Positions 1-10,071 of a DNA stretch of 63,501 nucleotides are shown one piece after another. Position 1 is the stretch's first letter, and each line of letters starts with the position of its first letter. Source of the stretch: DASZVN01 sp035547055. Lineage in GTDB: Bacteria; Pseudomonadota; Alphaproteobacteria; Rhizobiales; Methylopilaceae. Under the pieces are notes generated by a model that was not told the DNA's origin, did no database searches, and saw only the letters and a list, made by a program, of their open reading frames with translations. Location: NCBI GenBank assembly GCA_035547055.1, contig DASZVN010000159.1, positions 1 through 63,501 of the forward strand, given 5' to 3'. A program made the translations under genes and the position numbers.

Positions 1-107
1 GCGGGCGCCACCGCCCGCGGCCGTGCTCGCCGGCGGCACCCGTGCCGATTGACGACGCGCCGGCGCATTGAGACTGTGGCCGCTCCCGCTCCCGCCGATC
101 CCGAGCC
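1..107. other. Window start: probable tail of an upstream gene
   Basis: Two forward frames are open from the first base and stop at TGA 50-52 and TGA 69-71. Either could be the end of an unseen upstream gene, and I cannot choose between them. The following gene starts at a GTG at 108 without a strong ribosome binding site, which would fit translational coupling to an upstream reading frame. Confidence 0.3.
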
Positions 108-680
108 GTGCGGCTGATCGCCCAAGTCCTCCTCGCCTTCCTCGTCGCGGCCGGCCTCGGCCTCGGCCTGACCTGGGCCGCCGTGCGCCACCCGCCGACG
201 TTCGGCGCGGTCCGCTCCGGCCCATGGATGTGGCAGCCCGTCGACGGGCCCGGCGAGATCGATCCCTATCGGCTCGCGGCGATCGCGACCTCGGGCACGC
301 TGCCGCTCGCGCGCGGCGACGGCGTCGTCTTCGCGGCGAGCGACGACGACGAGGGCCGTCCGCTCGACGGGCGCTGCTTCTACCGCGTCGCCGGACCGGT
401 GCCTTCCGCCCAGGCGTGGACGCTGACGGTGCAGACGCCGGAGGGCGGCGTGTTCGCCAATGCCGCGGAGCGCGTCGGCTTCACCAGCGCCGAGGTCCTC
501 CGCGACGATGCCGGCCACATCGCGATCGAGACCGGACCTGAAGCGCGGCCCGGCGACTGGATCCCGACGGCGCCGCGCCCGTTCGCGCTCATGCTTCGCC
601 TCTACGACACCAGCGTCGGCGGACGCGGCGGCGAGCTCGACGGCACGCTGCCCACGATCCGCCGGATCGGCTGCCGGTGA
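108..680 (+). CDS. DUF1214 domain-containing membrane-anchored protein
   Basis: This 190-aa protein begins with a GTG codon. It has one N-terminal hydrophobic segment (about residues 5-26, LLAFLVAAGLGLGLTWAA), which should anchor it in the inner membrane with the rest in the periplasm. The body matches the pattern of short DUF1214 proteins: a PWMWQPVDG-like stretch, then WTLTVQTPEGG, and a C-terminal RPFALMLRLYDT followed by LPTIRRIGC. It overlaps the next gene by 4 bp, so the pair is probably co-translated. DUF1214 and DUF1254 are commonly adjacent in Rhizobiales. Their biochemical role is unknown, and I infer only a linked envelope function. Confidence 0.8.
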   Translation: MRLIAQVLLAFLVAAGLGLGLTWAAVRHPPTFGAVRSGPWMWQPVDGPGEIDPYRLAAIATSGTLPLARGDGVVFAASDDDEGRPLDGRCFYRVAGPVPSAQAWTLTVQTPEGGVFANAAERVGFTSAEVLRDDAGHIAIETGPEARPGDWIPTAPRPFALMLRLYDTSVGGRGGELDGTLPTIRRIGCR

Positions 681-1231
681 TGGGCTGGCTCCTCGCCCTC
701 GCGGCCGGCGTCGTGCTCGGCCTCGCGACCCATGTCGCGACGCTTCTCGCGGTGCCGTCCCTGGTTACCGATCCGGCCGTCCAGCGTCTCGCCGTGCTCG
801 GCCCGGAGGATGCCTTCCTGCCGCTCATGGCCGAGAGCGACCGGCCGCGCGTCAGCTTCCTCGATCCCGCGTTCCGCTATCGGCTCTGCCGCTTCGATCT
901 CGCCCGCGGGCCGGTCGAGCTGCGCGTGCCGATCGGCCCGGCCTACACCGCCCTGACCCTCTACGGGCGCGACGGCGTGCCGTTCTTCTCGATCAACGAC
1001 CGCTCGGCGATCGGCGGGATGCTGGCGGTGGTGGTCACCGGCCCGGGCGCGCCACCGCCCGCGCAGCCCGGCGATGCGCAGGAGGCGTCGGTCGCCGCGC
1101 CGACCCTTCGCGGCGTGGCTCTGGCAGCCGCGATGGTGCCGGCCGCAAGCGCCATCGAGGCTGTCGAGACCGCGCTGAGCGGGGCCCGCTGCAGCGAGGC
1201 GGGGGCGCCCGGCGCCGCCGCCCGTCCTTGA
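677..1231 (+). CDS. DUF1254 domain-containing membrane protein
   Basis: This 184-aa protein starts with ATG inside the end of the DUF1214 gene (4-bp overlap). It has an N-terminal hydrophobic stretch (residues 3-27) and a DUF1254-type core with DPAFRYRLCRFDLARGP, then LRVPIGPAYTALTLYGRDG and FFSINDRSA. It is much shorter than the large soluble DUF1254 enzymes and belongs to the small membrane-attached form that is paired with a short DUF1214 protein. The C-terminal third is Ala/Pro/Gly-rich and low in complexity. The gene converges on the M23 lipoprotein gene, only 12 bp away. Confidence 0.8.
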   Translation: MMGWLLALAAGVVLGLATHVATLLAVPSLVTDPAVQRLAVLGPEDAFLPLMAESDRPRVSFLDPAFRYRLCRFDLARGPVELRVPIGPAYTALTLYGRDGVPFFSINDRSAIGGMLAVVVTGPGAPPPAQPGDAQEASVAAPTLRGVALAAAMVPAASAIEAVETALSGARCSEAGAPGAAARP

Positions 1232-1243
1232 GGTTCGCCGGGT

Positions 1244-2719
1244 TCAGCCCTGCGGCATGTGGCTCAGCGGATCGACCGGCGTTGCGCCGCGGCGCAGCTC
1301 GAAATGGAGCTGGGGCGCGTCGACGGCGCCGGTCTTGCCCGACTTGGCGATGACCTCGCCGCGCCGGACCTCCTGGCCCTTCTTCACCAGGATCTCGCTG
1401 TTGTGGGCATAGGCCGTCACCCAGCCGCCGGGGTGGCGGATCAGGACGAGGTCGCCGTAGCCTTTGAGCTCGTTGCCGGCATAGGCGACGACGCCCGACG
1501 CTGCCGCCTGCACCGGCGTGCCTGCCGGCACCGCCAGGTTGATGCCGTCGTTGGTGCTGCCGTTGGGCTTCGGCCCGAAGCCCGAAATGATGCGGCCGCG
1601 CACCGGCCAGCGGAAGCTGACGGCCCCGGTCGAGCCGGTGACGTCGGCGCTTTCCGTTTCGGCCTTGGCCGGCGCCGGCGCTGCCTGGTGCGCCGGCGTG
1701 GCGACGGCTTGATGGACCGGCGCGGACGGGGCCGGCTGGAGCGCAGCCTGACGCGTCGCCGGCGCGGCGGCGGGCGCGCGCTCCGCGACGTGCGTGCCCC
1801 GCGTCTCGGCCGGCCGCGGCGCCTCGGCGCGCGCTTCCGCATGGGTCGCGGCCGCGCCGCCAGGGACGATCAGCCGCTCGCCGATGCGCACGTGATGGTC
1901 GAGCCCGATATGGTTCGCGGCGGCGAGGCTCGTCACCTCGACATGATATTCGCGGGCGACCGAATACAGCGTCTCGCCGTCGGCGACGACGTGCTCGCTC
2001 GTCCGCGGCGCGGACGTGGCGCGTTCGGCGGCGTGCCGCTCGGCAGCGGCCCGTTCGGCGGCCGGAGCGGGGCCGACATGCCAGCCGGGCGGCGCCGCGG
2101 ACGGCATCGGAACTGCGGCCCTGGCCGTCGGCGCCATCGCCGCGCTGCGCGGGCCGGGCGTCGAGCCGGAGGAGGTCGGCACGGCGGCGCTGCGATAGAC
2201 CGGGATGACGATGCGGGCGCCCGGACGCAGCTCGGCGCCGCGCGACAGACGGTTGGCACTGACGATCGCATCCTCGGGCACGCCATAGCGCGCCGCTAGG
2301 GTGCGGGTGGTGTCGCCCGGGACGACGATGATGGTCGAGCCGCCGTCGGCGCTCCAGCCCGCCGGGCCGCTCTCCTGCGGCACCGGCGTGATCGAGCCGG
2401 TATAAGCCGGTTCGCGCTGGATCATGGACGGGGCATAGGCTTGGCGCGGCGTATAGGGCGTGGAACGCGGCGGCGCGGCATAGGCCGCGCCGGGTGCCGG
2501 CAGCGGCGCCGACGTCACGCTGCCCGACGGAACCGCCGACACCGACCCGGTATAGGTCGGCGCGCGGGACTGCGCCTGGCTGCTTCCGCCCTGGAAGGGA
2601 TTGCTCAGAGCGAAACGCTCGGTGGCGCTGCTGCAGGCGGCCGCGCTCAGCGCCACGACGGACACCGCCGCCAGCCGGACGGCCAGCCGCGAGCTCAACA
2701 ACGACACCGACGGACGCAT
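1244..2719 (-). CDS. LysM / degenerate M23 lipoprotein, NlpD/DipM-like amidase activator
   Basis: I chose the ATG at 2719 (491 aa) because it begins directly with a lipoprotein signal: a basic start, a hydrophobic stretch, and LSAAAC with the lipidated Cys at about residue 29. An upstream TTG at 2746 would add nine residues. Two LysM modules (about residues 130-173 and 243-286) should bind peptidoglycan. They are separated by Ala/Pro/Thr-rich linkers. The C-terminal M23/LytM domain (about 371-485) keeps YAHN and LHFELR but has NDGINLAV where active enzymes have HxGxD. The first zinc ligands are therefore missing, as in NlpD and EnvC. The likely role is activation of septal amidases rather than peptide cleavage. 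Confidence 0.85.
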   Translation of the reverse strand: MRPSVSLLSSRLAVRLAAVSVVALSAAACSSATERFALSNPFQGGSSQAQSRAPTYTGSVSAVPSGSVTSAPLPAPGAAYAAPPRSTPYTPRQAYAPSMIQREPAYTGSITPVPQESGPAGWSADGGSTIIVVPGDTTRTLAARYGVPEDAIVSANRLSRGAELRPGARIVIPVYRSAAVPTSSGSTPGPRSAAMAPTARAAVPMPSAAPPGWHVGPAPAAERAAAERHAAERATSAPRTSEHVVADGETLYSVAREYHVEVTSLAAANHIGLDHHVRIGERLIVPGGAAATHAEARAEAPRPAETRGTHVAERAPAAAPATRQAALQPAPSAPVHQAVATPAHQAAPAPAKAETESADVTGSTGAVSFRWPVRGRIISGFGPKPNGSTNDGINLAVPAGTPVQAAASGVVAYAGNELKGYGDLVLIRHPGGWVTAYAHNSEILVKKGQEVRRGEVIAKSGKTGAVDAPQLHFELRRGATPVDPLSHMPQG

Positions 2720-2888
2720 CGCACCACTCGCCACAGGAGGGATCAACGCCGTCGACTAAATGCGATTTGCGGTAAACAGACGGTTTCGATGGGCCGGAAG
2801 CGGCACAATTTGCCGTAATTCCGCCGCAGATTGCGGCGGCCGGACCCCTGCAGGCCGTCGAGCGACCGGCCTCGCCTCGTATGAAGCG

Positions 2889-6317
<3,429 letters not shown>

Positions 6318-6374
6318 CGCTGCCTCCTGCCCGCGGGCCGCGAGCGCCTTCCTTGCCGCGCCGATCGGGCCGCC

Positions 6375-6488
6375 TCAGACCCCGGCAGTCAGCGCCCCGG
6401 CCCAGACCAGCACCATCGCGACGAACAGCGCGACCGCGCCGAACTCGGCCGCTTCCGCAATCAACCGCACCATCGCCTGCCCTGCCAT
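6375..6488 (-). CDS. Putative 37-aa single-span membrane protein
   Basis: This small ORF begins with ATG at 6488, preceded by a good ribosome binding site (GGGAGG, five bases upstream). It encodes a short amphipathic N-terminus (MAGQAMVRLIAEAAEFG) followed by a hydrophobic segment of about 20 residues (AVALFVAMVLVWAGALTAGV) running to the stop. It lies 57 bp upstream of dnaE on the same strand. The strong RBS and clean membrane segment support a real gene, but the size is small and I recognise no family. The mobile element has inserted about 70 bp upstream of it. Confidence 0.5.
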   Translation of the reverse strand: MAGQAMVRLIAEAAEFGAVALFVAMVLVWAGALTAGV

Positions 6489-6551
6489 GGGAGCCTCCCG
6501 TTTTCCACGGCCAACATCATTGTTCCTGTTTTGTTCTCAGTCAAGAGGCTG

Positions 6552-6559
6552 GCGCGCGG
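6552..6559. repeat. Putative 8-bp target site duplication, left copy
   Basis: The octamer GCGCGCGG lies immediately outside the left end of the mobile element. An identical octamer lies outside the right end (10038-10045) in direct orientation. The motif is simple in a GC-rich genome, so chance identity cannot be excluded. Confidence 0.6.
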
Positions 6560-6560
6560 G

Positions 6561-6578
6561 GTAGTGTCTCAGTTTGAA
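6561..6578 (+). repeat. Left terminal inverted repeat of the mobile element
   Basis: The sequence GTAGTGTCTCAGTTTGAA is the exact reverse complement of positions 10019-10036. Confidence 0.9.
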
Positions 6579-6590
6579 ATGTCGCAGGGG

Positions 6591-7565
6591 TCAGGAGGTT
6601 GGGCCGTCGATTTGGGGCGGCGTCAGGGTAGCGATAGCCAATTCCGCCACGGAGGGTGGGAGTTCCCCACGACTGACTTTCCCTTTGAGATAGTCGCGGA
6701 ATTTGCCTCCCTCGATGTAGACGTCTTGGAGCCACTGGCGATACGCGCCGAGAGCTTCCAGCGGATAGCACCACGATTCTTGGGGATTTGAGCGCGCCTG
6801 TGGATGGCTATCCGGATAGCGGTGTGGATATTTTCCGCGGCCGCCATAAGCCACATTGAATTGGTTGTCGCTCCAGTATTTAGACCAGTGTTGCCCGATT
6901 GAAATATCCACGACGAAGTGTTCTCCGATATCGGCGCCAGCCTGGATTAGTTCATAGATCACTGTATGGGCTTCATTAAATACATGAAAAAATCCACGAG
7001 GAGCAGATTGATAGTTGAGGGCAATTCGCTCGTGCCATTTCTCGAAGCGGCGTTGATTCTTGCCAGTCGGATCATATCCGACTTGACTGTAGATGAGGTC
7101 TCTTAGCTTTGATCCAGCAAGTCGTCTGAAATTGTCCCGTGCTTGCGGTTGGCAATTGGAGCCGGCGTCGAAGGCATAATATTCTAAGACAGCAAGACAC
7201 ACGTCGGCAGGATAACAATAATGGGTGGTACCAAGGTGGCGTACCTCAATGTGAGCGTGCGCATATTCAAACCCAGACTTGGAAAGAATATCCTTGATGG
7301 CTCTTATACGAGGCTTTTGGTCAGTTTCGTTCCATTGGCTGCTGATGGTGCCAATGTGAGCGTTCTGCACCCCGCAGAGCGCTGCTAACCCCCGCTGATT
7401 GAGATACGGGGTGCCGTCAGACAGCACCCCCATTCCGATGCCGTTTACATCGGTGTCTCGTTCAATTCCGAGGTCAAGCACATGCTGGCCGGGGGCGATT
7501 CCCTTTCCAGTCGAATTGGGGGCCTTTATGCTGATTTTCTTGGGCGTTTTGCTGATTTCCTTCAT
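6591..7565 (-). CDS. Passenger protein of 324 aa, possibly phage-related (KilA-N/BstA-like)
   Basis: I do not recognise this gene with certainty. The ATG at 7565 has a strong RBS (GGGGGAGGCG). The basic N-terminus (1-25) is followed by a region with a winged-helix feel, around VNGIGMGVLSDGTPYLNQRG and LAALCGV (residues 40-66). A central part has CLAVLEYYAFDAG and LRDLIYSQVGYDP, and the C-terminal half contains DISIGQHWSKYW and HPQARSNPQESWCYP. There is no signal peptide or membrane segment, so it should be cytoplasmic. The layout recalls phage-encoded proteins with an N-terminal KilA-N type DNA-binding module, such as the abortive-infection protein BstA, but this is a weak resemblance from memory. 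GC content is clearly lower than in chromosomal neighbours, which supports transfer. It lies 55 bp downstream of the transposase. Confidence 0.6.
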   Translation of the reverse strand: MKEISKTPKKISIKAPNSTGKGIAPGQHVLDLGIERDTDVNGIGMGVLSDGTPYLNQRGLAALCGVQNAHIGTISSQWNETDQKPRIRAIKDILSKSGFEYAHAHIEVRHLGTTHYCYPADVCLAVLEYYAFDAGSNCQPQARDNFRRLAGSKLRDLIYSQVGYDPTGKNQRRFEKWHERIALNYQSAPRGFFHVFNEAHTVIYELIQAGADIGEHFVVDISIGQHWSKYWSDNQFNVAYGGRGKYPHRYPDSHPQARSNPQESWCYPLEALGAYRQWLQDVYIEGGKFRDYLKGKVSRGELPPSVAELAIATLTPPQIDGPTS

Positions 7566-7620
7566 CGCCTCCCCCTACCCCTTTTTGGTTGCGGAGGAAG
7601 GCTAGCACACGCTTTCTCCG

Positions 7621-8478
7621 TTAGAAAAGGCGCCGCCGCTCTTCCCGAGCGTCAATCAGCGCGACGACTTCTTCCATCGTCCACAGATGATCCGTCACGC
7701 CCGCAGCCATGGCCGGCGAGACGCGAAGCGTCTTGTGGACGCGGACGAAATTGTAGAACAGGAAATAGAGCGCCAGCGCGTGGCAATGGTTCTCGACCTT
7801 CTTTGAGAAGGCGTTCGTCAATCGCGTGAAGCGGCGCATCCCCATCCGCATGTTGAGGTTCTGCCGCTCCACGTATGATGTAGAGACGTGCTTGGGATCG
7901 GGGTTGCCTTCGATCCGCTCTTTGCGAGCGCCGACGCACTCTGCGGGGCTATAGCGGCGCTCGGGCGTGTCACCGGCCACTGCGCCATAGAGCTTCACAA
8001 GCATGGCGTAATCAACACCGCCGCCGAATGCCGTCTCGATGGCTTCCAGATAGGCTTTGTGGCCGTCCGTGGTCAGTTGCATCCGGCCGTCGAGGCGGTC
8101 GCGCAGATCCTCCATCAGATCGCGGGCAACGCCGGCATCCCGGCCGCCGACCGCCCAGGTCAGGATCATCTTGCTGTCGGCGTCGATTGCCGTCCACGTC
8201 CACACGTCGCCAGCGCCAACCGGGGCAGCCGTCGCTGCGGCGACGTTCTTGGCCTTGGCGTAACAGAAGCTCCAAATCTCATCGCATTGGACCCGCCGCG
8301 CCTTCACGCGGCGGACGTGCTGATCGTGATAGCCCGATGCCGCCTCCCCCGCGTCCATAAGCAGCTTCGTCACCGTGTTGATCGATACGTCCGCCACGCG
8401 GGAGATCGACCGCATGGAGGACCCCTCGCACAGCATGGAGAGGATTTGGACGCGCTTCGCGAGGGGCAGCTTGTTCAT
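7621..8478 (-). CDS. IS1-family-like DDE transposase
   Basis: I chose the ATG at 8478 (285 aa, MNKLPLAKR) over the upstream ATG at 8517 because a near-consensus promoter ends just before it. An N-terminal helix-turn-helix (about residues 8-42, SMRSISRVADVSINTVTKLL) precedes the catalytic core. Likely acidic residues are Asp66 in CDEIWSF, Asp138 in LTTDGH and Glu204 in SYVERQN, followed by MRMGMRRFTRLTNAFSKK and NFVRVHKTL. Alphaproteobacterial relatives are usually filed under IS1. The reading frame is intact, so the element may be active. Confidence 0.9.
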   Translation of the reverse strand: MNKLPLAKRVQILSMLCEGSSMRSISRVADVSINTVTKLLMDAGEAASGYHDQHVRRVKARRVQCDEIWSFCYAKAKNVAAATAAPVGAGDVWTWTAIDADSKMILTWAVGGRDAGVARDLMEDLRDRLDGRMQLTTDGHKAYLEAIETAFGGGVDYAMLVKLYGAVAGDTPERRYSPAECVGARKERIEGNPDPKHVSTSYVERQNLNMRMGMRRFTRLTNAFSKKVENHCHALALYFLFYNFVRVHKTLRVSPAMAAGVTDHLWTMEEVVALIDAREERRRLF

Positions 8479-8484
8479 GCCCCG

Positions 8485-8513
8485 ATAATATGAACTTATT
8501 TGCTTAGCGTCAA
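8485..8513 (-). promoter_or_regulatory. Transposase promoter, apparently giving a leaderless mRNA
   Basis: On the minus strand there is TTGACG (8508-8513), a spacer of exactly 17 bp, and TATTAT (8485-8490). Transcription should start about seven bases downstream, which coincides with the ATG at 8476-8478. The upstream alternative ATG at 8517 would lie outside the transcript. Confidence 0.65.
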
Positions 8514-8537
8514 GCATAGGAGAAGCTACGTATCATG

Positions 8538-8571
8538 CAAAAAGCCCGCGCACTGGGTGAGTGCGCGGGCT
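8538..8571 (-). terminator. Rho-independent terminator of the toxin-antitoxin-like operon
   Basis: A perfect 12-bp stem (arms 8543-8554 and 8560-8571, AGCCCGCGCACT) with a 5-base loop is followed on the minus strand by a run of five T. It lies 22 bp beyond the stop of the antitoxin-like gene and separates that operon from the transposase. Confidence 0.9.
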
Positions 8572-8593
8572 CCTGGCCGGGTAGATTGAGCGA

Positions 8594-9187
8594 TCATGCA
8601 GCCTTGGCTAGGTCTCCATCCCAAGGTCCATCATCCTCACCGCCGTCACTCCGCTGATCCGGATCCCGTCGTTTTCTGCTGAAATGCAGCTCAATCTGCT
8701 CAGCAGCATCACGCACAGCGACGGGCTTAAGCACTTCGAATATTTTGTCGAGTGCATCCTCCAGCTTGGTTTTTGCTTCACAGTCCTTCAGCTTGTGAAG
8801 CTTAAGGGCTGTTTTAAGAGCAAAGACCCTCATCAGCTTTTCGCTCGACGGCGACATCGGTAGAGCACCATTCTCACACCGCGAAAGATGTTCCGGCGAC
8901 ACTTCGATGACGCTTGCGAGATCCTTTTGCTTCAGGTCAATCGCCTTCCGAATGAAGCGGACATCCCCGCCGGAAAACCGGAGCGGATGCAGGACACGAT
9001 TGATCACGATCACCTTTAGCAGGCCGTCGAGATCCGGAATCGCGTAACTGACCGCGTTTCCAGCCTTGTCATACGTGACCTTGACCGCATCGTGTAGGAC
9101 CACTTTGAAAGGAGTTCCCAGGTCAGTCGCTTCGAACTGATCTACCACACGGGTCTCCGTTTCTCCCCCGTGCTTTACGATCATCAT
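8594..9187 (-). CDS. HTH (XRE/MqsA-type) antitoxin-like regulator
   Basis: This 197-aa protein has an N-terminal part (1-70) ending in AIPDLDGLLKVIVINRVLHP. A helix-turn-helix at about residues 74-125 follows (DVRFIRKAIDLKQKDLASVI, then VSPEHLSRCENG), resembling the C-terminal DNA-binding domain of MqsA-type antitoxins. The C-terminal tail is charged. No zinc-binding cysteines like those of MqsA are visible. Its start overlaps the stop of the upstream toxin-like gene by four bases (ATGA), and an intrinsic terminator follows. The likely role is neutralising the upstream protein and repressing the operon through the palindrome at 9544-9568. Confidence 0.75.
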   Translation of the reverse strand: MMIVKHGGETETRVVDQFEATDLGTPFKVVLHDAVKVTYDKAGNAVSYAIPDLDGLLKVIVINRVLHPLRFSGGDVRFIRKAIDLKQKDLASVIEVSPEHLSRCENGALPMSPSSEKLMRVFALKTALKLHKLKDCEAKTKLEDALDKIFEVLKPVAVRDAAEQIELHFSRKRRDPDQRSDGGEDDGPWDGDLAKAA

Positions 9188-9513
9188 TCGCCACTCCTCC
9201 TTACCGTCACGATGCGCAGCAACTCGACCTCATATTCGGTCGAGATGACAGCGATCTTCAGTTCCAGAACAATACCATCCACGGTTTTTCCGCGGACATC
9301 CCAGAGACCGCGGCTCTCATCCATGTCGCTCCGCACGACTGAGCCGGTCCTCAGGACGCAGTTCACATCGACCAGGTCGACCTTCTGCCGACGCATGGCC
9401 TCCGCTACAGTCGAGTTGACCACCAACTCGTAGACGCCGGTTTCGACCCAGCTATTTATGAATGTCGTCTCGACCTTGAATTTTGGCGCTGCCATTGGGG
9501 TGTCCGCTCGCAT
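9184..9513 (-). CDS. DUF4258-like putative toxin
   Basis: This 109-aa protein has ELVVNSTVAEAMRRQKVDLVD, then VLRTGSVVRSDMDESRGLWD and VRGKTVDGIVLELKIAVIS, ending in a short basic tail. This order of an N-terminal helix followed by a curved sheet with a VRGxxxDG turn resembles DUF4258 proteins, which often pair with MqsA/HTH antitoxins. The assignment is inferred from layout: toxin first, antitoxin second, 4-bp overlap, shared operator. A second in-frame ATG at 9495 could be the real start. Residues needed for RNase activity cannot be named from sequence alone. Confidence 0.6.
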   Translation of the reverse strand: MRADTPMAAPKFKVETTFINSWVETGVYELVVNSTVAEAMRRQKVDLVDVNCVLRTGSVVRSDMDESRGLWDVRGKTVDGIVLELKIAVISTEYEVELLRIVTVRRSGE

Positions 9514-9534
9514 TTGTCCCGGTGCCGCCCCCCC

Positions 9535-9568
9535 GATATAAGCCGGACTTGATAAAATATCAAGTCCG
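9535..9568 (-). promoter_or_regulatory. Promoter with overlapping palindromic operator of the TA-like operon
   Basis: An 11-bp perfect inverted repeat (arms 9544-9554 and 9558-9568, CGGACTTGATA) has a 3-bp centre. On the minus strand the left arm contains a TTGATA -35 box (9558-9563). A 17-bp spacer leads to TATATC as the -10 box (9535-9540). A dimeric repressor on the palindrome would cover the -35 box and spacer, as expected for autoregulation by the antitoxin. The site overlaps the last codons of the preceding 127-aa gene. Confidence 0.7.
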
Positions 9569-9943
9569 CTTCCACCGCTTCGCCGCCGCCTTCCGCGCGA
9601 TCTCGGCCCGGCGCTCCGGGCTCAGCTTGTCGGCGCGCGCCTTCGCCCCTTTGCGGCCCATTTCCTGCGCGGCCTTGTCCTTGCCGTCGTCCGGCGGCAT
9701 GTCCTCTTCTTCCTCGCCGGTGGCGATGCGGGCGACCTTGATGGCGTTGCCGATCACGTCGGCAGGGCGCCGCAGGGGCCGCACTTCGATGGCTTCTAGC
9801 CCTTGCTGAAACTCGTCACGATGATCAGCGAGGTACACAGCGGCCCACTCCTCAGCCTTCGAGCGATCCTCGAATCTGGGTGCACCCGGCAGAGGCTCTA
9901 TGAATGAGCCTCGTCGCTTCACGACCTCGTACAAAGTCGGCAT
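9560..9943 (-). CDS. Passenger protein of 127 aa with basic Ala/Lys/Arg-rich tail
   Basis: I do not recognise the family. The ATG at 9943 follows a GGAGAGG ribosome binding site. The N-terminal half looks like a small globular unit (FEDRSKAEEWAAVYLADHRD). The middle is acidic (GEEEEDMPPDDG). The tail has GRKGAKARADKLSPERRAEI and ends ARKAAAKRWKRT, a basic helical segment seen at the ends of many small plasmid and phage proteins that may bind nucleic acid. It is the first gene inside the right end of the mobile element. Composition is closer to the chromosome than for the other passengers. Confidence 0.6.
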   Translation of the reverse strand: MPTLYEVVKRRGSFIEPLPGAPRFEDRSKAEEWAAVYLADHRDEFQQGLEAIEVRPLRRPADVIGNAIKVARIATGEEEEDMPPDDGKDKAAQEMGRKGAKARADKLSPERRAEIARKAAAKRWKRT

Positions 9944-10018
9944 TCGGCCTCTCCATGCTCAGCGCCAAGCATACCACCGGCTGAACATGCGCGCGACGTG
10001 GGGTCAACGGTCGGAAAA

Positions 10019-10036
10019 TTCAAACTGAGACACTAC
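10019..10036 (-). repeat. Right terminal inverted repeat of the mobile element
   Basis: This is the exact reverse complement of 6561-6578; read on the minus strand it is GTAGTGTCTCAGTTTGAA. Confidence 0.9.
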
Positions 10037-10037
10037 T

Positions 10038-10045
10038 GCGCGCGG
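10038..10045. repeat. Putative 8-bp target site duplication, right copy
   Basis: The octamer GCGCGCGG repeats the one at 6552-6559 directly outside the other end of the element. Confidence 0.6.
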
Positions 10046-10071
10046 CCTGCGGTGCAGGAAGCGCGGAATGC

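Larger units (their letters stand above)
6560..10037. mobile_element. 3.48-kb IS1-like element with passenger genes
   Basis: The element is bounded by 18-bp perfect inverted repeats (6561-6578 and 10019-10036) and flanked by an identical 8-bp direct repeat. That duplication length fits the IS1 and IS1595 groups. It holds five genes, all on the minus strand: a 127-aa protein, a toxin-like and an antitoxin-like gene, the transposase, and a 324-aa protein. Base composition falls sharply compared with the flanks, most visibly in 6591-7565 and 8594-9513. The packing is tight: the last gene stops 13 bp from the left inverted repeat. The element sits between the 37-aa ORF and the GHL15 gene and disrupts neither. 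Confidence 0.85.

Noticed and set aside
8479..8517. Thirteen-codon N-terminal extension of the transposase starting at ATG 8517
   Set aside because: The promoter -35 box lies inside this stretch, so the expected transcript starts after it; homologs as I know them begin at MNKLPL.
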